Source of the DNA: Alkalilimnicola ehrlichii
GTDB lineage: Bacteria; Pseudomonadota; Gammaproteobacteria; Nitrococcales; AK92
NCBI RefSeq assembly: GCF_003399765.1
Contig: NZ_NFZV01000009.1
Coordinates: forward strand, 1 to 64,000
DNA length: 64,000 bases
Direction of reading: 5' to 3'
Below are positions 52,983-63,757 of the stretch, piece after piece. The position numbers and the translations under genes are program-made. The notes under the pieces are model-generated. The model did no database searches and was not told where the DNA came from. It was given only the letters and a program-made list of their open reading frames with translations. How positions within the stretch are numbered: position 1 is the stretch's first letter; every line of letters begins with the position of its first letter.

Positions 52983-53759
52983 ATGACGGATAAACAAAAT
53001 GGGGTTGCTGGGGGCGTTATTTATGCAGGTTCGGGGTGGCTAGGTTACATAGGCCCTGCTCCTGCGCTGCGCCCACATATGCACCCGGCGATCGGCCTGT
53101 ATATCGGTTTGGATGGGCCGATCAGGCTGAGCGACGGCCAATCCGGAGCCGCCGTGTATGCGCCTGCGGAAGCCAAGGTGCCCGGTATCGATGTGGGTGG
53201 CAAACGCCTGGCGGCTTTTTTCCTCTCTGCCAACAACCCTTACTACCTAGGTGCTTGGAGTCGTTTTGGCGACAGCTTAGCCATCGAGACCTTCCCTAAC
53301 CTGAATTATGTCGTAGAACTGTTGTGCTCCGCCTATCGAGAGCGACCTGCTGGCAGTTCGGTTGTCTCTGCCCTGATCGAGCTGTTAGGTTGCCGCCGAC
53401 AGATGCCGACGAATAGCCGAGTTCGAGAGGCACTGGCAAAGCTCGATGCGCAGTGTTCGGGCGCTTTATCTTTACCTGCCATGGCGGAATTCGTGCACTT
53501 ATCGCCACGTCGCTTTCAAACTATTTTTCAAGAGGCCACCGGCTTGCGATTTCGCCGATTTCGTCTCTGGCAGCGTTTGCTGCTAGCCGCGGACTTGGTG
53601 CCGAAGTACTCCACTCTGACCGAGCTGGCCGTCCTATCCGGGTTTTCCGATTTACCCCACCTGAGTCGATCCTTTCGCGATCTGTTCGGAATATCTCCTG
53701 CGCATGGAATGCGATGGGCTCTGCCAATGTCTTACCGGCGTGTCCAAATTCAGGAATGA
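52983..53759 (+). CDS. AraC-family transcriptional regulator
   Basis: A 258-residue regulator. The N-terminal part is cupin-like ('LRPHMHPAIGLYIGLDGPI'). The C-terminal DNA-binding domain has two helix-turn-helix units, 'LSLPAMAEFVHLSPRRFQTIF' (about residues 160-180; quoted as position) and 'LTELAVLSGFSDLPHLSRSF', the second ending in 'RDLFGISPAHGMRW'. The ligand and target are unknown. It precedes fadL on the same strand by 176 bases, so it could control lipid uptake, but nothing in the sequence proves it. Confidence 0.85.
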   Translation: MTDKQNGVAGGVIYAGSGWLGYIGPAPALRPHMHPAIGLYIGLDGPIRLSDGQSGAAVYAPAEAKVPGIDVGGKRLAAFFLSANNPYYLGAWSRFGDSLAIETFPNLNYVVELLCSAYRERPAGSSVVSALIELLGCRRQMPTNSRVREALAKLDAQCSGALSLPAMAEFVHLSPRRFQTIFQEATGLRFRRFRLWQRLLLAADLVPKYSTLTELAVLSGFSDLPHLSRSFRDLFGISPAHGMRWALPMSYRRVQIQE

Positions 53760-53935
53760 TATCTTTCCTTTTCTTGCAAGCATCTGTCGATTAAGAACGC
53801 TATCCTCTCATTAACCGTGGTCCAATGGCTCCGATAGCTGTAGTGCCGGATTAGGGAGGCTAAATGGCGGAGCCGATATTGGCATGGCCGAGGGGTGACT
53901 GCGGTTAATCAAAGACAACAAAAAGGAATGCTAGG

Positions 53936-55460
53936 ATGAGGAGAATTCTCGGGAGGAGACGTTCGTACGTCCTGATAGGATGCGGACCTTTGCTGATTTC
54001 CTTGCAAGCTGTCGGTGCCGGATTTGAGTTGCCGAGTAAAGGCATTAAAGAGATGGGAATCGCCTATAGCGGTTCGGCGGCGTTATTGGAAGATGCGTCC
54101 GCAGTGGCGCATAACCCGGCTGGATTGCTGCGTTTACAAGGCCGGCAAGTAAGCGGTGGGCTGACGATAATCCGCTCCGGTTTCGACTATGAAGCCGAAG
54201 CCCACCGCGAAATGATCGAGAGTATCGGCGGTCAGGTGCCGGGCGAGGGCGAGGGTAGTATCTCTGCCAGTTCGGTTGCACCGCACCTGTATTATTCTCA
54301 TACGCTTAGCGAAGCGGCCGCTGTCGGTTTCGGCATTTATGTGCCGTTTGCTTCTACGACCGATTATGGCGATGAGTGGGTAGGGCGTTACCACGCGACC
54401 GAGACGGAGATAACCACCATCAACCTTAATCCGGCGCTTGCAGTGAGGATCACCGACACCCTGGGCGTGGGCATCGGTGGTGTCGCGCAGTACTTCGACG
54501 GCCGTTTTCAAAACAAAATCGATCTCGGTTATTTGGTCGCCGATGAACTGATTGCCCAACTTCATGACGCTCCCCTGGTTTCGCCTAATGAGGCCGCTAT
54601 CGTGGATTCATTGGCGCATCAGTTCGATGTCGACAACGACATGAGCGTGGATAGCTGGGCTTACGGTTTTAACCTTGGTTTACTGTGGGAGCCGAGTCAG
54701 GCGACCCGTATCGGTTTCAATTACCAAAGTCGGGTTCGCCACGTAGCCGATGGGCAGGCCAAGCGTCCGCAAACCCTGGACGAGGAGTTCCGGCAGCGGC
54801 TTGAGGATGCTATCGACGATAATATGCCGGGGCTAGCCAGCATATTCGACCCCAATGCGGCCGCTAACGGGGCGAATCGTGCCGTTGGCCCGTTAGGCGC
54901 TGCCGGCGGCGATATTCGTCTGGTTACCGATATGCCGGAAATCGTGACGCTGAGCGTTTATCAAGCGCTAGGTCAGAACTTGGCGTTGGTCGGGGGGTCA
55001 CCCATACGCGGTGGAGCCGCATTAGCGAGTTGCGGTTTGCCTACGTCGACTCGGCCGAACGGGGCGGGAGCGACCTAACCGGCGATGGCGACGATTTAAG
55101 GCGGCGGGATTTAGTGCAGCCATTCGCTTGGGAGGATACTTTGCGGTTCGGCCTGGGAGCTATTTACCGCCTGAATGATACTTTGGTTGTGCGTGTGGGC
55201 GCGAGTTACGACGAAGTCCGGTACCGAATGAGGTGCGGCGTAGCCCTCGCGGCCCCGACAGCGATCGAGTGATTCTGGCGACTGGCCTTAGTTGGACCTT
55301 AATGCCGCGTTTTACTCTTGATGCGGCTTACACGTATACGCATTTCCGCGATTCGGACATTAACAATCGGGAAAACCCTGCCGGTACGTATCACCGCTTG
55401 GAAGGGGAGTACAGCGGGCATATTCACAGCCTTGGTTTACAAGCGAACTACCGCTTCTAG
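53936..55460 (+). CDS. fadL: FadL-family outer-membrane long-chain fatty acid transporter, two frameshifts
   Basis: A FadL-type 14-stranded barrel of about 508 residues when repaired. After the signal peptide, 'GFELPSKGIKEMGIAYSGSA' and 'SAVAHNPAGLLRL' are the FadL N-terminal hatch sequences. The frame breaks twice: at 54992-54997 six G where seven give 'LALVGGVTHTRWSRISELRFA', and at 55218-55219 CC where CCC gives 'YDEVPVPNEVRRSPRGP'. The last frame ends 'HSLGLQANYRF', the expected C-terminal Phe. It imports long-chain fatty acids, suiting the fadD and beta-oxidation genes downstream. Two clean one-base losses in one otherwise conserved gene point to base calling. Confidence 0.88.
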
Positions 55461-55534
55461 AGGCGAGGGCGATAGGTTGCCCTGGCTTGAGCCTCGTACG
55501 TCGCTCTAAAACGAGGAAGGGCCGTTCCAGTGCT

Positions 55535-55567
55535 AAACAACGCCGACCTAAGGTCGGCGTTGTTTTT
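55535..55567 (+). terminator. Rho-independent terminator after fadL
   Basis: AAACAACGCCGACCT (55535-55549) pairs perfectly with AGGTCGGCGTTGTTT (55551-55565), and the U run continues to 55567. Confidence 0.92.
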
Positions 55568-55634
55568 CTCGTCTATCCCCGCTATCCTCTCGCCCCCTTG
55601 GCTCATGCTACAAGACAGTAAGCCTATAAAGCCG

Positions 55635-55646
55635 TACACTAGTGTA
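55635..55646. promoter_or_regulatory. Candidate operator of the downstream TetR regulator
   Basis: TACACTAGTGTA is a perfect 12-bp palindrome 52 bases upstream of the TetR start. The core CTAGTG also occurs upstream of fadD (near 58300) and of the acyl-CoA dehydrogenase (60367-60373), which would fit a shared fatty-acid regulator. This is suggestive only. Confidence 0.4.
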
Positions 55647-55698
55647 TGTTCATTCGTAAGGCGCGAAGCTGACTGTCGTAGGTAGGGGATACGGGGTA

Positions 55699-56325
55699 AT
55701 GTCAGGAACGAAAAGCCGTGGCGGACGCAGGGAAGCGTCGCGAGACAAAGCTCAGCTGACGCGAGACGACTGGCTGGATGCGGCTGCCGGCGCCATCGTG
55801 GAGGGTGGCTTCGACAATGTGCGCGTGCTGGTGCTCGCAAGAAAGCTTGGGGTGACGCGGGGCAGCTTTTATTGGCACTTTCGTGATCATCAAGACTTGA
55901 TCGTAAGCTTTCTTAAGCGTTGGCGAGATAGGCGGTTTCAGGAATTCAAGTACTGGAAGCTCAGCGAAGACGACCCGGTTAAGGAGCTGAGGAAAAAGCT
56001 TCACACGCTGCTGAGCGAGACGGCAAAGAATGCGCGCCGGTTGCGAATCGAGTTGGCCGTGCGCGACTTTGCGCGCCGCGATGCCTATGCCGCAGAGGTG
56101 GTTGCCGAGGTGGACCAGGCAAGGATTGCGGAAAACGTGGTACTGCTTGAGCAATTACCGACCGATCCGCGCGTTTCCCGCGACTTGGCATTAATTCTTT
56201 ACGCGATCACTATCGGGGCGCAGGTCGTGTTAACGGGACCTACCGGCGACGAGCCGACCATTCAGCGTGTTGAAGGATTAATTGCCGATACGGTCGCGCG
56301 TTGGCAGCAGATTGATTTGGAATAA
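55699..56325 (+). CDS. TetR-family transcriptional regulator
   Basis: A 208-residue regulator. The N-terminal helix-turn-helix is 'ARKLGVTRGSFYWHFRDHQD' (about residues 51-70) in a typical TetR domain starting 'TRDDWLDAAAGAIVEGGFD'. The ligand domain shows no recognised family. Its place between fadL and fadD suggests it senses acyl-CoA or fatty acids and controls these genes, as FadR/PsrA-type TetR proteins do. A palindrome upstream may be its own operator. Confidence 0.85.
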   Translation: MSGTKSRGGRREASRDKAQLTRDDWLDAAAGAIVEGGFDNVRVLVLARKLGVTRGSFYWHFRDHQDLIVSFLKRWRDRRFQEFKYWKLSEDDPVKELRKKLHTLLSETAKNARRLRIELAVRDFARRDAYAAEVVAEVDQARIAENVVLLEQLPTDPRVSRDLALILYAITIGAQVVLTGPTGDEPTIQRVEGLIADTVARWQQIDLE

Positions 56326-56351
56326 GGAAGGTTCATCCCGCCAAAGCGCGA

Positions 56352-56380
56352 TGCCTTATAAAAAAGCCGGGCTTTTGAGC
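56352..56380. terminator. Bidirectional rho-independent terminator
   Basis: AAAAGCCGGGC (56352-56362) pairs perfectly with GCCCGGCTTTT (56369-56379) around TTTTGA. It closes the TetR gene (plus) and fadD (minus). Confidence 0.92.
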
Positions 56381-56422
56381 CCGGCTTTTCGTTTGCCTGT
56401 ATCTTGCGGAGTGGGGCGTTGT

Positions 56423-58183
56423 TTAGGCTTTGCCCATCTCCTTCAGCGCTTCCGCCCGCAAGTCCTTGCGAAGCACTTTGCCGACCGGTGTCATCGGTAA
56501 CTCTTCGCGGAAGATAATCTGCTTCGGCAGCTTGTAGTTGGTCAGATGCTGCCGGCAGTGCTCGAGAACGGCTTCTTCCGTCACCGATTCGTCTTGTCGA
56601 ACGACGTAAGCGCGTACCGCCTCCCCGGTCTGTTCGTCCGGCACGCCGATGACGCCGACGCCGAGTACGCCCGGAAGCTTGGCGATAACGCCTTCCACTT
56701 CGTTCGGGTACACGTTAAAGCCGGAGACCAAGACCATATCTTTCTTCCGGTCGACGATATAGAAGTACCCGTCCTCGTCCATTTTGGCGACGTCGCCGGT
56801 GTAGAACCAGCCATCCTTGATAGCCTCTTCGGTGGCATCCGGACGTTCCCAGTAGCCCTTCATTACCTGCGGGCCTTTGACGATCATCTCGCCGGGTTCG
56901 CCGACCGGTACCGGCTTGCCTTCGTCGTCGACGATACGAACGCCAGTGCCGGCGTACGGGATGCCGATACTACCTAACTTCGGATTTTCCTTGGGGTTGG
57001 CGGTAACGCCAGGGCTGGTTTCGGTCAAACCGTACGCTTGCAAGATCGGGTAACCGACGATTTGCTCCCAACGCTCGGCAACCGCATTTTGGACCGCGGT
57101 ACCGCCGCCAACGCTAATGCCGAGTTCTTTCGGCGGATTCTCGCGGAACCATTCTTCGTTAAGCAGGCCGGCGAACAAGGTGTTCACACCCGCGAAGAAG
57201 GTAATATCGTATTTCTCGAACGCCGGTTTCAGGTTAGATACCGGACGCGGCGACGGAATAAGTACGTTGTTGCCGCCAACGCTGTAGAAAATACCGCTCA
57301 CGCCCATCGCAAAGATGTGGTACATCGGCAGTGCGGTTAGGGCGGTCCGATTGCTCGGCAAATGCTTCATCAGGTTGTAGTACGACTGCGTGCAGTTCGA
57401 TACCAGGTTCCGGTGCGTGAGCATAGCGCCTTTGGAACGGCCAGTGGTGCCGCCGGTATACTGCAATGCCAGTAGATCGTCCAACTCGATGGGTTCGAGC
57501 GAGCTAAGCGATTTGCCGTTTGCCAATTGCTTACCGCCAAGCTCTACAGCTTCCGTGAAAGCCTGCGCTTCGACCGTGTTTTTCGGCACCATCTTCTTCA
57601 GCTTCTGTACGCTCTTGACGATGAACTTGCGCACAGGCGGGAAGAAGTCCGCAACGCTGGTGATCAGAACTTTCTCGACCTTGCTCTTGGGCACGACCTC
57701 CGGCAGCTTGTCGGCAAACATGTCGATAATGACGAGCAGCTTAGCGCCGGAATCGTTAAGGGCGTGGTCGATCTCGGGTACGGTATAGAGCGGATTGACA
57801 TTGACGATAACGCAACCGGCCTTCGCCGCGCCAAACAGGAAAATAGGATAGGCTAGGCAGTTGGGGCTTTGGATCGCGACGCGATCCCCTTTCGCCAGCC
57901 CTAATTCAAAACGAAGATAAGCGGCAAAATTATTGGACAGGCGCTCGACTTCCGCATAAGTCAAGGAGCCCACTGTGCCGGTCGGTAGGCAAGTCGTGAA
58001 GGCTTCGTTTTGACTATATTTTTGGCTCGCCTTACTGATCATGTCGCCGAAGTTTTTACTCTCCAGCTCCGGGAGATCCCGTGGGCTGTCGTCGGAATAA
58101 TGCTTCAGCCACGGCCGGGAATCGTAGGCTTCGAAGCCTGCGCCGGTGGTGCTGGTGGTATCGGCAACATTGCTGTCCGTCAT
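56423..58183 (-). CDS. fadD: Long-chain-fatty-acid--CoA ligase
   Basis: A 586-residue AMP-forming acyl-CoA synthetase. The ATP/AMP motif is 'LQYTGGTTGRSKGAMLTHRN', followed by 'QAYGLTETSPGV', the hinge 'YFYIVDRKKDMVLVSGFNVYP' (about residues 455-475) and the C-terminal Lys in 'TPVGKVLRKDLR'. It activates fatty acids taken up by FadL for beta-oxidation. GGAGGAGAG is placed right before the ATG. It has its own upstream region with a palindrome at 58310-58325. Confidence 0.95.
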   Translation of the reverse strand: MTDSNVADTTSTTGAGFEAYDSRPWLKHYSDDSPRDLPELESKNFGDMISKASQKYSQNEAFTTCLPTGTVGSLTYAEVERLSNNFAAYLRFELGLAKGDRVAIQSPNCLAYPIFLFGAAKAGCVIVNVNPLYTVPEIDHALNDSGAKLLVIIDMFADKLPEVVPKSKVEKVLITSVADFFPPVRKFIVKSVQKLKKMVPKNTVEAQAFTEAVELGGKQLANGKSLSSLEPIELDDLLALQYTGGTTGRSKGAMLTHRNLVSNCTQSYYNLMKHLPSNRTALTALPMYHIFAMGVSGIFYSVGGNNVLIPSPRPVSNLKPAFEKYDITFFAGVNTLFAGLLNEEWFRENPPKELGISVGGGTAVQNAVAERWEQIVGYPILQAYGLTETSPGVTANPKENPKLGSIGIPYAGTGVRIVDDEGKPVPVGEPGEMIVKGPQVMKGYWERPDATEEAIKDGWFYTGDVAKMDEDGYFYIVDRKKDMVLVSGFNVYPNEVEGVIAKLPGVLGVGVIGVPDEQTGEAVRAYVVRQDESVTEEAVLEHCRQHLTNYKLPKQIIFREELPMTPVGKVLRKDLRAEALKEMGKA

Positions 58184-58469
58184 GGTCTCTCCTCCATTAT
58201 GGATACTGCGAATTCAGCCTGTTTTTCTTTTTGGGAGATTCTTTCGCTCCCTGCCGGCCCGAGAGTTGTCAATGGCCTCACGAGCCGATTTGTCTGTATC
58301 TAGTGAAATCCTATTTCAAAATAGGTGGTAGATGCTAGCTTGTTTTCTATTTATGCGGCGAGTTTCTTAAAAAGTCAATTGTGGCAATTGCTTAGAAAAC
58401 TTCCTTGAGCACACGGCATAGGTCGCATTCGCTACCATAGTAACGAACCGGAGTGGTCTTTTACTGGGC
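58184..58469. other. Upstream region of fadD
   Basis: No gene recognised. The AT-rich part around 58290-58380 probably contains the fadD promoter and the palindrome listed separately. Confidence 0.4.
58310..58325. promoter_or_regulatory. Candidate operator upstream of fadD
   Basis: CCTATTT (58310-58316), CA, AAATAGG (58319-58325) is a perfect inverted repeat 127 bases before the fadD ATG. It could bind the nearby TetR regulator or another repressor, but its sequence differs from the palindrome at 55635. Confidence 0.4.
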
Positions 58470-58514
58470 AACGAACGCAGCACGGGTCTGTCAGAGCCCG
58501 TGCTGCGTTCGTTT
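58470..58514 (-). terminator. Terminator after the acyl-CoA dehydrogenase gene
   Basis: A perfect 17-bp stem (58470-58486 with 58497-58513) lies 21 bases beyond the stop at 58535. U residues follow on the plus strand; on the minus strand GTTGCCC follows, so the hairpin may work mainly as a block or processing site. Confidence 0.75.
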
Positions 58515-58534
58515 TACTGACTGGGAACTAACTT

Positions 58535-60346
58535 TTAGTCCTCGATGAGGAAGTTCTCTTCATCGATCTCCAGCAGGTTGTCGGCGCCCGACAGCATAGC
58601 GGTTGCGTGCGCCCGGGTGCGCGGGAGAATGCGCTGGAAATAGAAGCGGGCGGTTTGGATCTTGGCCTTATAGAAGCCTTCCTCGCCGGTACCCGCTGCC
58701 AGTTTTTCAGCGGCAACCCGAGCCGCATCGGCCCAGAAGTAGGCCAACGTGGCGTAACCGGAGTACATTAGGTAGTCCACCGCGGCGGCGCCGACTTCGT
58801 CCGGGCTCTTCTGCATGGCAGCGCCGCCGATCTTCATCGTCAGCTCGCCCCACTCCTGGTTCAGTTTAGCCAACGGTTCGATCAATTCTTTGACCGCATC
58901 GTTGTTTTCGTTGGCTTTACAGAACTTATGGATGACCTTGGTGAAGCTCTTCAGCGACTCGCCTTGCGAGCCCAACACCTTGCGGCCGATCAGGTCGAGT
59001 GCTTGGATGCCGGTGGTGCCTTCGTACAGAGTGGAAATACGCGCATCGCGCATGTTCTGTTCCATGCCCCACTCGGTAATGAAGCCGTGGCCGCCGAAGA
59101 CTTGCATACCGTGGTAGGAAGCTTCAAAGCCGGCCTCCGTCAGGAAGCCCTTGGCGATAGGGGTCAACAGTGCCAGTTGCTGCTCGGCGTTGCCTTTGAG
59201 TTCGGCATCGTCGCTGCTGTGGACGATGTCGATCAGCTTGGAGCAGTAGTGCAGCAGCGCCCGGCCGCCTTCGCTGAACGACTTAATGGTCAGCAGCTGA
59301 CGGCGCACGTCGGGGTGTACGATGATCGGATCGGCCGGCTTGTCCGGAGCTTTCGGGCCGGACAGGGAGCGCATCTGCAAACGCTCGCGGGCGTAGCGGA
59401 CGGCACCTTGCAAGGCGACTTCGGCATGCGCCAGCCCCTGTAACGCGGTACCGATGCGCGCCGAGTTCATGAAGGTGAACATGCAGTTCAGGCCTTTGTT
59501 CGGCGGGCCGATCAGGAAGCCCGTGGCACCGTCGAAATTCATCACACAGGTGGCGTTGCCGTGGATGCCCATCTTCTCTTCCAGCGCACCGCAGGTCAGT
59601 GCGTTGCGCTCGCCGACTTCGCCGTTGGCATCCGGCAGGAACTTGGGCACGATGAATAGGGAAATCCCCTTGGTGCCGGCCGGTGCGTCCGGCAGGCGGG
59701 CTAGTACGATGTGGACGATGTTCTCGGCCATGTCGTGCTCACCGGAGGAGATGAAAATCTTGGTGCCGGTGATTTTGTAGCTGCCGTCGTCCTGCGGTTC
59801 CGCTTTAGTGCGGAGCAGGCCCAGGTCGGAACCGCAATGCGGCTCGGTTAGGCACATGGTGCCGGTCCAGGTGCCTTCGACCAGTTTGGTCAGATAGGTA
59901 GCCTTTTGGGCGTCGTCGCCGTGCTCGTGGATGGTCCGCTTAGCGCCGTGGGACAAGCCGGGATACATACCCCAAGCCCAGTTGGACTGACCGACCATTT
60001 CCGAGAGCGCGAAGGACAGCGATTCCGGCAGGCTTTGGCCACCGAATTCGGCCGGTGCGGCAAGCGACGGCCAGCCGCCTTCCACGTACTGCTGGTACGC
60101 TTCTTTAAAGCCGCTTGGAGTGGTAACGTTGCCGTCTTCGTCGCGGCGGCAGCCTTCGTGGTCGCCCACAGCATTTAGCGGCGCGAGCACCTGCTCGCAA
60201 AACTTAGCGCCTTCTTCCAGAATGGCTTTCACGACGTCGGGAGAGGCCTCTTCGCCGCCGGGCAGATTCCGGTAGTGCTCTTCATAACCCAGCAGTTCAT
60301 CGCGGACGAACTGAATGTCTCGCAGCGGGGCTTTATACTCGGGCAT
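58535..60346 (-). CDS. Acyl-CoA dehydrogenase with C-terminal extension domain
   Basis: A 603-residue FAD enzyme for the first step of beta-oxidation. I use the ATG at 60346, which gives '[18 protein letters not shown]', the usual N-terminus of this long subfamily; the frame continues upstream without a ribosome site. Landmarks are '[18 protein letters not shown]', '[14 protein letters not shown]' and the catalytic Glu in '[14 protein letters not shown]'. The C-terminal about 120 residues form the extra acyl-CoA_DH_C domain. It is the third gene of a unit with the thiolase and hydratase/dehydrogenase genes. Chain-length preference is unknown. Confidence 0.94.
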   Translation of the reverse strand: MPEYKAPLRDIQFVRDELLGYEEHYRNLPGGEEASPDVVKAILEEGAKFCEQVLAPLNAVGDHEGCRRDEDGNVTTPSGFKEAYQQYVEGGWPSLAAPAEFGGQSLPESLSFALSEMVGQSNWAWGMYPGLSHGAKRTIHEHGDDAQKATYLTKLVEGTWTGTMCLTEPHCGSDLGLLRTKAEPQDDGSYKITGTKIFISSGEHDMAENIVHIVLARLPDAPAGTKGISLFIVPKFLPDANGEVGERNALTCGALEEKMGIHGNATCVMNFDGATGFLIGPPNKGLNCMFTFMNSARIGTALQGLAHAEVALQGAVRYARERLQMRSLSGPKAPDKPADPIIVHPDVRRQLLTIKSFSEGGRALLHYCSKLIDIVHSSDDAELKGNAEQQLALLTPIAKGFLTEAGFEASYHGMQVFGGHGFITEWGMEQNMRDARISTLYEGTTGIQALDLIGRKVLGSQGESLKSFTKVIHKFCKANENNDAVKELIEPLAKLNQEWGELTMKIGGAAMQKSPDEVGAAAVDYLMYSGYATLAYFWADAARVAAEKLAAGTGEEGFYKAKIQTARFYFQRILPRTRAHATAMLSGADNLLEIDEENFLIED

Positions 60347-60446
60347 TGCTAGTGATCTCTCTATCTCTAGTGTCGTTTGCAATAACTCGCGACGATGCGA
60401 GTCAGGGTGCCCCCGTCCGCGCATCGCGCGGGCGGGGAATAAGGGC

Positions 60447-61625
60447 TTAGGCGACTTCGAACAAGCCGGCAGCGCCCATGCCGGTGCCGACGCACATAGT
60501 AACGACTACGTACTTGGCACCGCGGCGCTTGCCTTCGATCAAAGCATGGCCGGTCAGGCGCGAGCCGGTGACGCCGTACGGGTGGCCCACAGCGATGGAG
60601 CCGCCGTTGACGTTAAGCCGCTCGTCGGGGATGCCCAGCTTGTCGCGGCAGTACAGAACCTGCACGGCGAAAGCTTCGTTCAGCTCCCACAGGTCGATGT
60701 CGTCGACGCTCAGGCCGTGGCGCTTGAGCAGCTTCGGCACAGCATAGATCGGGCCGATACCCATTTCGTCCGGTTCGCAGCCGGCAACCGCAAAGCCGCG
60801 GAAGATCCCTAACGGGTTGAGGTTACGCTTGGAAGCCTCTTCGGCCGACATCAGCACGCAAGCCGAGGCGCCGTCGGAGAACTGGCTGGCGTTACCGGCG
60901 GTGATGACGCCGCCCGGCATCGCGGAGCGGATCTTCTGTACGCCTTCCAGTGTGGTGTCCGGGCGAATGCCTTCGTCTTCCGAACAGGTTACTTCCTTGG
61001 TCATCAGGGCGCCGGTGGCTTTGTCGGCTACGCCCATGACGGTAGTCATCGGGACGATTTCGTCCTTGAACTTGCCTTCGGCGCGAGCGGCGGCTGCGCG
61101 CTGTTGGCTGCGCACGCCGTATTCGTCCTGCGCTTCCTTGGAGATGTTGTAGCGCTTGGCCACCGTCTCCGCCGTTTGCAGCATGCTCCAGTACAGCTCC
61201 GGCTTGTTCTTCGCCAGCCACTCTTCCTGCATGTAGGTGGTGTTGACGTTAGCCTGCACGGTGGAAATGGACTCGACGCCGCCGGCAACTACGATCGGCG
61301 CTTTATCGACGATGATGTGCTGCGCAGCCATGGCGATGGCTTGCAGGCCCGAGGAGCAGAAACGGTTGATGGTAACGCCGGAGGCGCTCACCGGCAGACC
61401 GGCACGGATGGCGCCCATACGGGCGACATCGTTGCCGGCGGAGCCTTCGGGTAGAGCGCAGCCCATCATTACGTCGTCAATCTCGCCGCCTTCGACACCG
61501 GCACGTTCAACGGCGTGCTGAATGGCATGGCCGGCTAAGGTAGCGGAGTGAGTCAGGTTGAAGCTGCCGCGCCAGGACTTCGCCAGCGGCGTGCGGGCGG
61601 TCGATACGATCACTACGTCAGTCAT
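60447..61625 (-). CDS. Acetyl-CoA C-acyltransferase (3-ketoacyl-CoA thiolase)
   Basis: A 392-residue thiolase that cleaves 3-ketoacyl-CoA in the last step of beta-oxidation. The nucleophile Cys is in '[16 protein letters not shown]', the His in '[17 protein letters not shown]' and the second Cys in '[16 protein letters not shown]'. Length is normal for FadA/FadI. AGGAGA sits before the ATG. It starts 48 bases after the hydratase/dehydrogenase stop, the fadBA arrangement. FadA or FadI cannot be told apart from the sequence alone. Confidence 0.95.
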   Translation of the reverse strand: MTDVVIVSTARTPLAKSWRGSFNLTHSATLAGHAIQHAVERAGVEGGEIDDVMMGCALPEGSAGNDVARMGAIRAGLPVSASGVTINRFCSSGLQAIAMAAQHIIVDKAPIVVAGGVESISTVQANVNTTYMQEEWLAKNKPELYWSMLQTAETVAKRYNISKEAQDEYGVRSQQRAAAARAEGKFKDEIVPMTTVMGVADKATGALMTKEVTCSEDEGIRPDTTLEGVQKIRSAMPGGVITAGNASQFSDGASACVLMSAEEASKRNLNPLGIFRGFAVAGCEPDEMGIGPIYAVPKLLKRHGLSVDDIDLWELNEAFAVQVLYCRDKLGIPDERLNVNGGSIAVGHPYGVTGSRLTGHALIEGKRRGAKYVVVTMCVGTGMGAAGLFEVA

Positions 61626-61672
61626 AAGAATCTCCTGATGAGAGAGGCGGTTTGCACCGCGTCTCCTCCTAA

Positions 61673-63757
61673 TTAGTTGAACGTCTTACCTTCAGCGGCC
61701 AGCTTGGCGAGCAATGGAGCCGGTTCCCAGAACGGGTTGCCGGTTTGCTTGCGGTATTTCTGCAGCGCGCGTTCGACGTTGATTAGGCCCACCTCGTCGG
61801 CGTAGAGCATCGGGCCGCCGCGGAAGACCGGGAAGCCGTAGCCGGTGAGGTAAATGATGTCGATGTCGGAGGCGCGCTGAGCGATGCCTTCCTCAAGGAT
61901 GCGGGCGCCTTCATTGACCAGCGCGAACACGCAGCGCTCGACGATTTCCTGATCGGAAATCTTGCGTGGGGTGATGCCTTGCTCTTTGCGCACTTCCTCG
62001 ATTACGCGATCGACTTCCGGATCGTGCAGCGGCTTGCGGTTGCCCGGCTCGTATTTGTAGAAGCCGGCGCCGGTCTTCTGGCCGAAACGGCCCATTTCGC
62101 ACAGACGGTCAGCAACGTACAGACGACGGGTATCCGGTTTCTCTTCGTAGTGGCGTTTGCGAATCGCCCAGCCGATGTCGCCGCCGGCCAGGTCGGCCAT
62201 ACGGATCGGGCCCATGACGAAGCCGAATTTCTCGATGGCTTTGTCGATCTGCTGTGGCGAGGCGCCTTCCTCGATCATCAGCAGCGCTTCGGTCTGGTAC
62301 TTGCCGACCATACGGTTGCCGATAAAGCCGTCGCAGACGCCGGACACGACGCCGGTTTTCTTGATCTTCTTCGCAAGCTTCATGGAAGTGGCCAACACTT
62401 CCTTGGAGGTCTTCTCGCCGCGCACCACTTCCAGCAGCTTCATGACGTTGGCCGGGCTGAAGAAGTGCAAGCCGATCACGTCTTCCGGGCGCTTGGTGAA
62501 GCTGGCGATCTTGTCCAGATCCAGGGTGGAGGTGTTGGAGGCGAGGATGGCGCCGGGTTTGCAGGTGGCGTCCAGGGTCTCGAAGACTTTCTGCTTGACG
62601 CCCATATCCTCGAACACGGCCTCGATGACCAGGTCCATGTCCTTGAAGTCGTCGTAGGACAAGGTGGTAGAGAGCAGACCCATTTTCTTCTCGGCCGACT
62701 CTTGGGTCATCTTGCCTTTCTTGACGCGGCCCTCATAGACACCTTTGATGTGGGCGACGCCACGGTCCAGCGCTTCCTGCTTCATTTCCAGAATGGTGAC
62801 CGGAATGCCGGCGTTCAGGAAGTTGATGGCGATGCCGCTGCCCATGGTACCGGCACCGATGACGCCCACTTTGTTGATTTCGCGGGTCGGCGTGTCGCTC
62901 GCAACATCGGAGATTTTGCCGGCGGCGCGGTCGGCGAAGAAAGCGTGGCGCAGGGCGCGCGATTCGGGCGTCTGAATCAGCTGCGCGAACAGCTCGCGCT
63001 CAAGCTTAATGCCGTCGTCGAATTTCTTCTCGATAGACGCCTTCACGGCTTCGACGCACTTCAGCGGTGCGGGGTAGTTCTTGGCGACGGCACCGACGGA
63101 GGTCTTAGCCCACAGGAAGAAAGCTTCCGGTTTCGGGTGCGAAACTTTCATGTCGCGTACCCGTTTGAGCGGGCGTTGCTCCTCGACGACCTTCTTGGCG
63201 AAGGTCAGCGCGCTTTCAAGCAGATCGCCTTCGACGAGTTCGTCGAATAACGGTGTGCCCTGGAACATGGCTGCCGGAACCTGGGTGCCGGAGACGATCA
63301 GGTTCATGGCGTATTCGATGCCGATCAGACGCGGCAGACGCTGGGTGCCGCCGGCGCCCGGCAGAAGGCCCAGTTTTACTTCCGGAAGGGCGACCTGCGT
63401 CTGGGGGTGAGCGATGCGGAAGTGGCAGCCCATAGCCAGCTCAAGGCCGCCGCCCATGCAGACGCCGCCAATAGCGGCGACGACGGGCAGCTCGGTGCTG
63501 TCAAGAACGTTGATAACGGTCGGCAGCGTGGGTTCCGCCATCACCTTAGGCGTGTTGAACTCGGTAATATCAGCACCGCCGGAGAAGGCGCGATCGGAGC
63601 CGATAATGACTACCGCCTTTGCGTTGTCGTCGGCCTCGGCTTTTTTAATGCCGTCGACGATGCCGCGACGCAGTTCGTAGGAGAGGCCGTTGACCGGCGG
63701 GTTCTCCAGTCGGATGACGGCTATCCCGTCCTGCAACTCATAATGGGCGTTATTCAT
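61673..63757 (-). CDS. Bifunctional enoyl-CoA hydratase / 3-hydroxyacyl-CoA dehydrogenase (FadB/FadJ-like)
   Basis: A 694-residue fusion that hydrates enoyl-CoA and oxidises the 3-hydroxyacyl-CoA. I use the ATG at 63757 because AGGAG lies 5 bases upstream. The hydratase domain (about 1-270) has '[11 protein letters not shown]' and '[14 protein letters not shown]' with the Glu-containing '[19 protein letters not shown]'. The dehydrogenase starts at '[18 protein letters not shown]' with the catalytic His in '[17 protein letters not shown]'. It is the first gene of the beta-oxidation unit. A long minus-sense mirror frame on the plus strand is only a GC-bias artefact. Confidence 0.95.
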   Translation of the reverse strand: MNNAHYELQDGIAVIRLENPPVNGLSYELRRGIVDGIKKAEADDNAKAVVIIGSDRAFSGGADITEFNTPKVMAEPTLPTVINVLDSTELPVVAAIGGVCMGGGLELAMGCHFRIAHPQTQVALPEVKLGLLPGAGGTQRLPRLIGIEYAMNLIVSGTQVPAAMFQGTPLFDELVEGDLLESALTFAKKVVEEQRPLKRVRDMKVSHPKPEAFFLWAKTSVGAVAKNYPAPLKCVEAVKASIEKKFDDGIKLERELFAQLIQTPESRALRHAFFADRAAGKISDVASDTPTREINKVGVIGAGTMGSGIAINFLNAGIPVTILEMKQEALDRGVAHIKGVYEGRVKKGKMTQESAEKKMGLLSTTLSYDDFKDMDLVIEAVFEDMGVKQKVFETLDATCKPGAILASNTSTLDLDKIASFTKRPEDVIGLHFFSPANVMKLLEVVRGEKTSKEVLATSMKLAKKIKKTGVVSGVCDGFIGNRMVGKYQTEALLMIEEGASPQQIDKAIEKFGFVMGPIRMADLAGGDIGWAIRKRHYEEKPDTRRLYVADRLCEMGRFGQKTGAGFYKYEPGNRKPLHDPEVDRVIEEVRKEQGITPRKISDQEIVERCVFALVNEGARILEEGIAQRASDIDIIYLTGYGFPVFRGGPMLYADEVGLINVERALQKYRKQTGNPFWEPAPLLAKLAAEGKTFN

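Noticed and set aside
61979-63250. 423-codon open frame antisense to the hydratase/dehydrogenase gene
   Set aside because: It mirrors a strongly conserved gene with C/G-rich third positions, which keeps the opposite frame open; it has no ribosome site or family resemblance.
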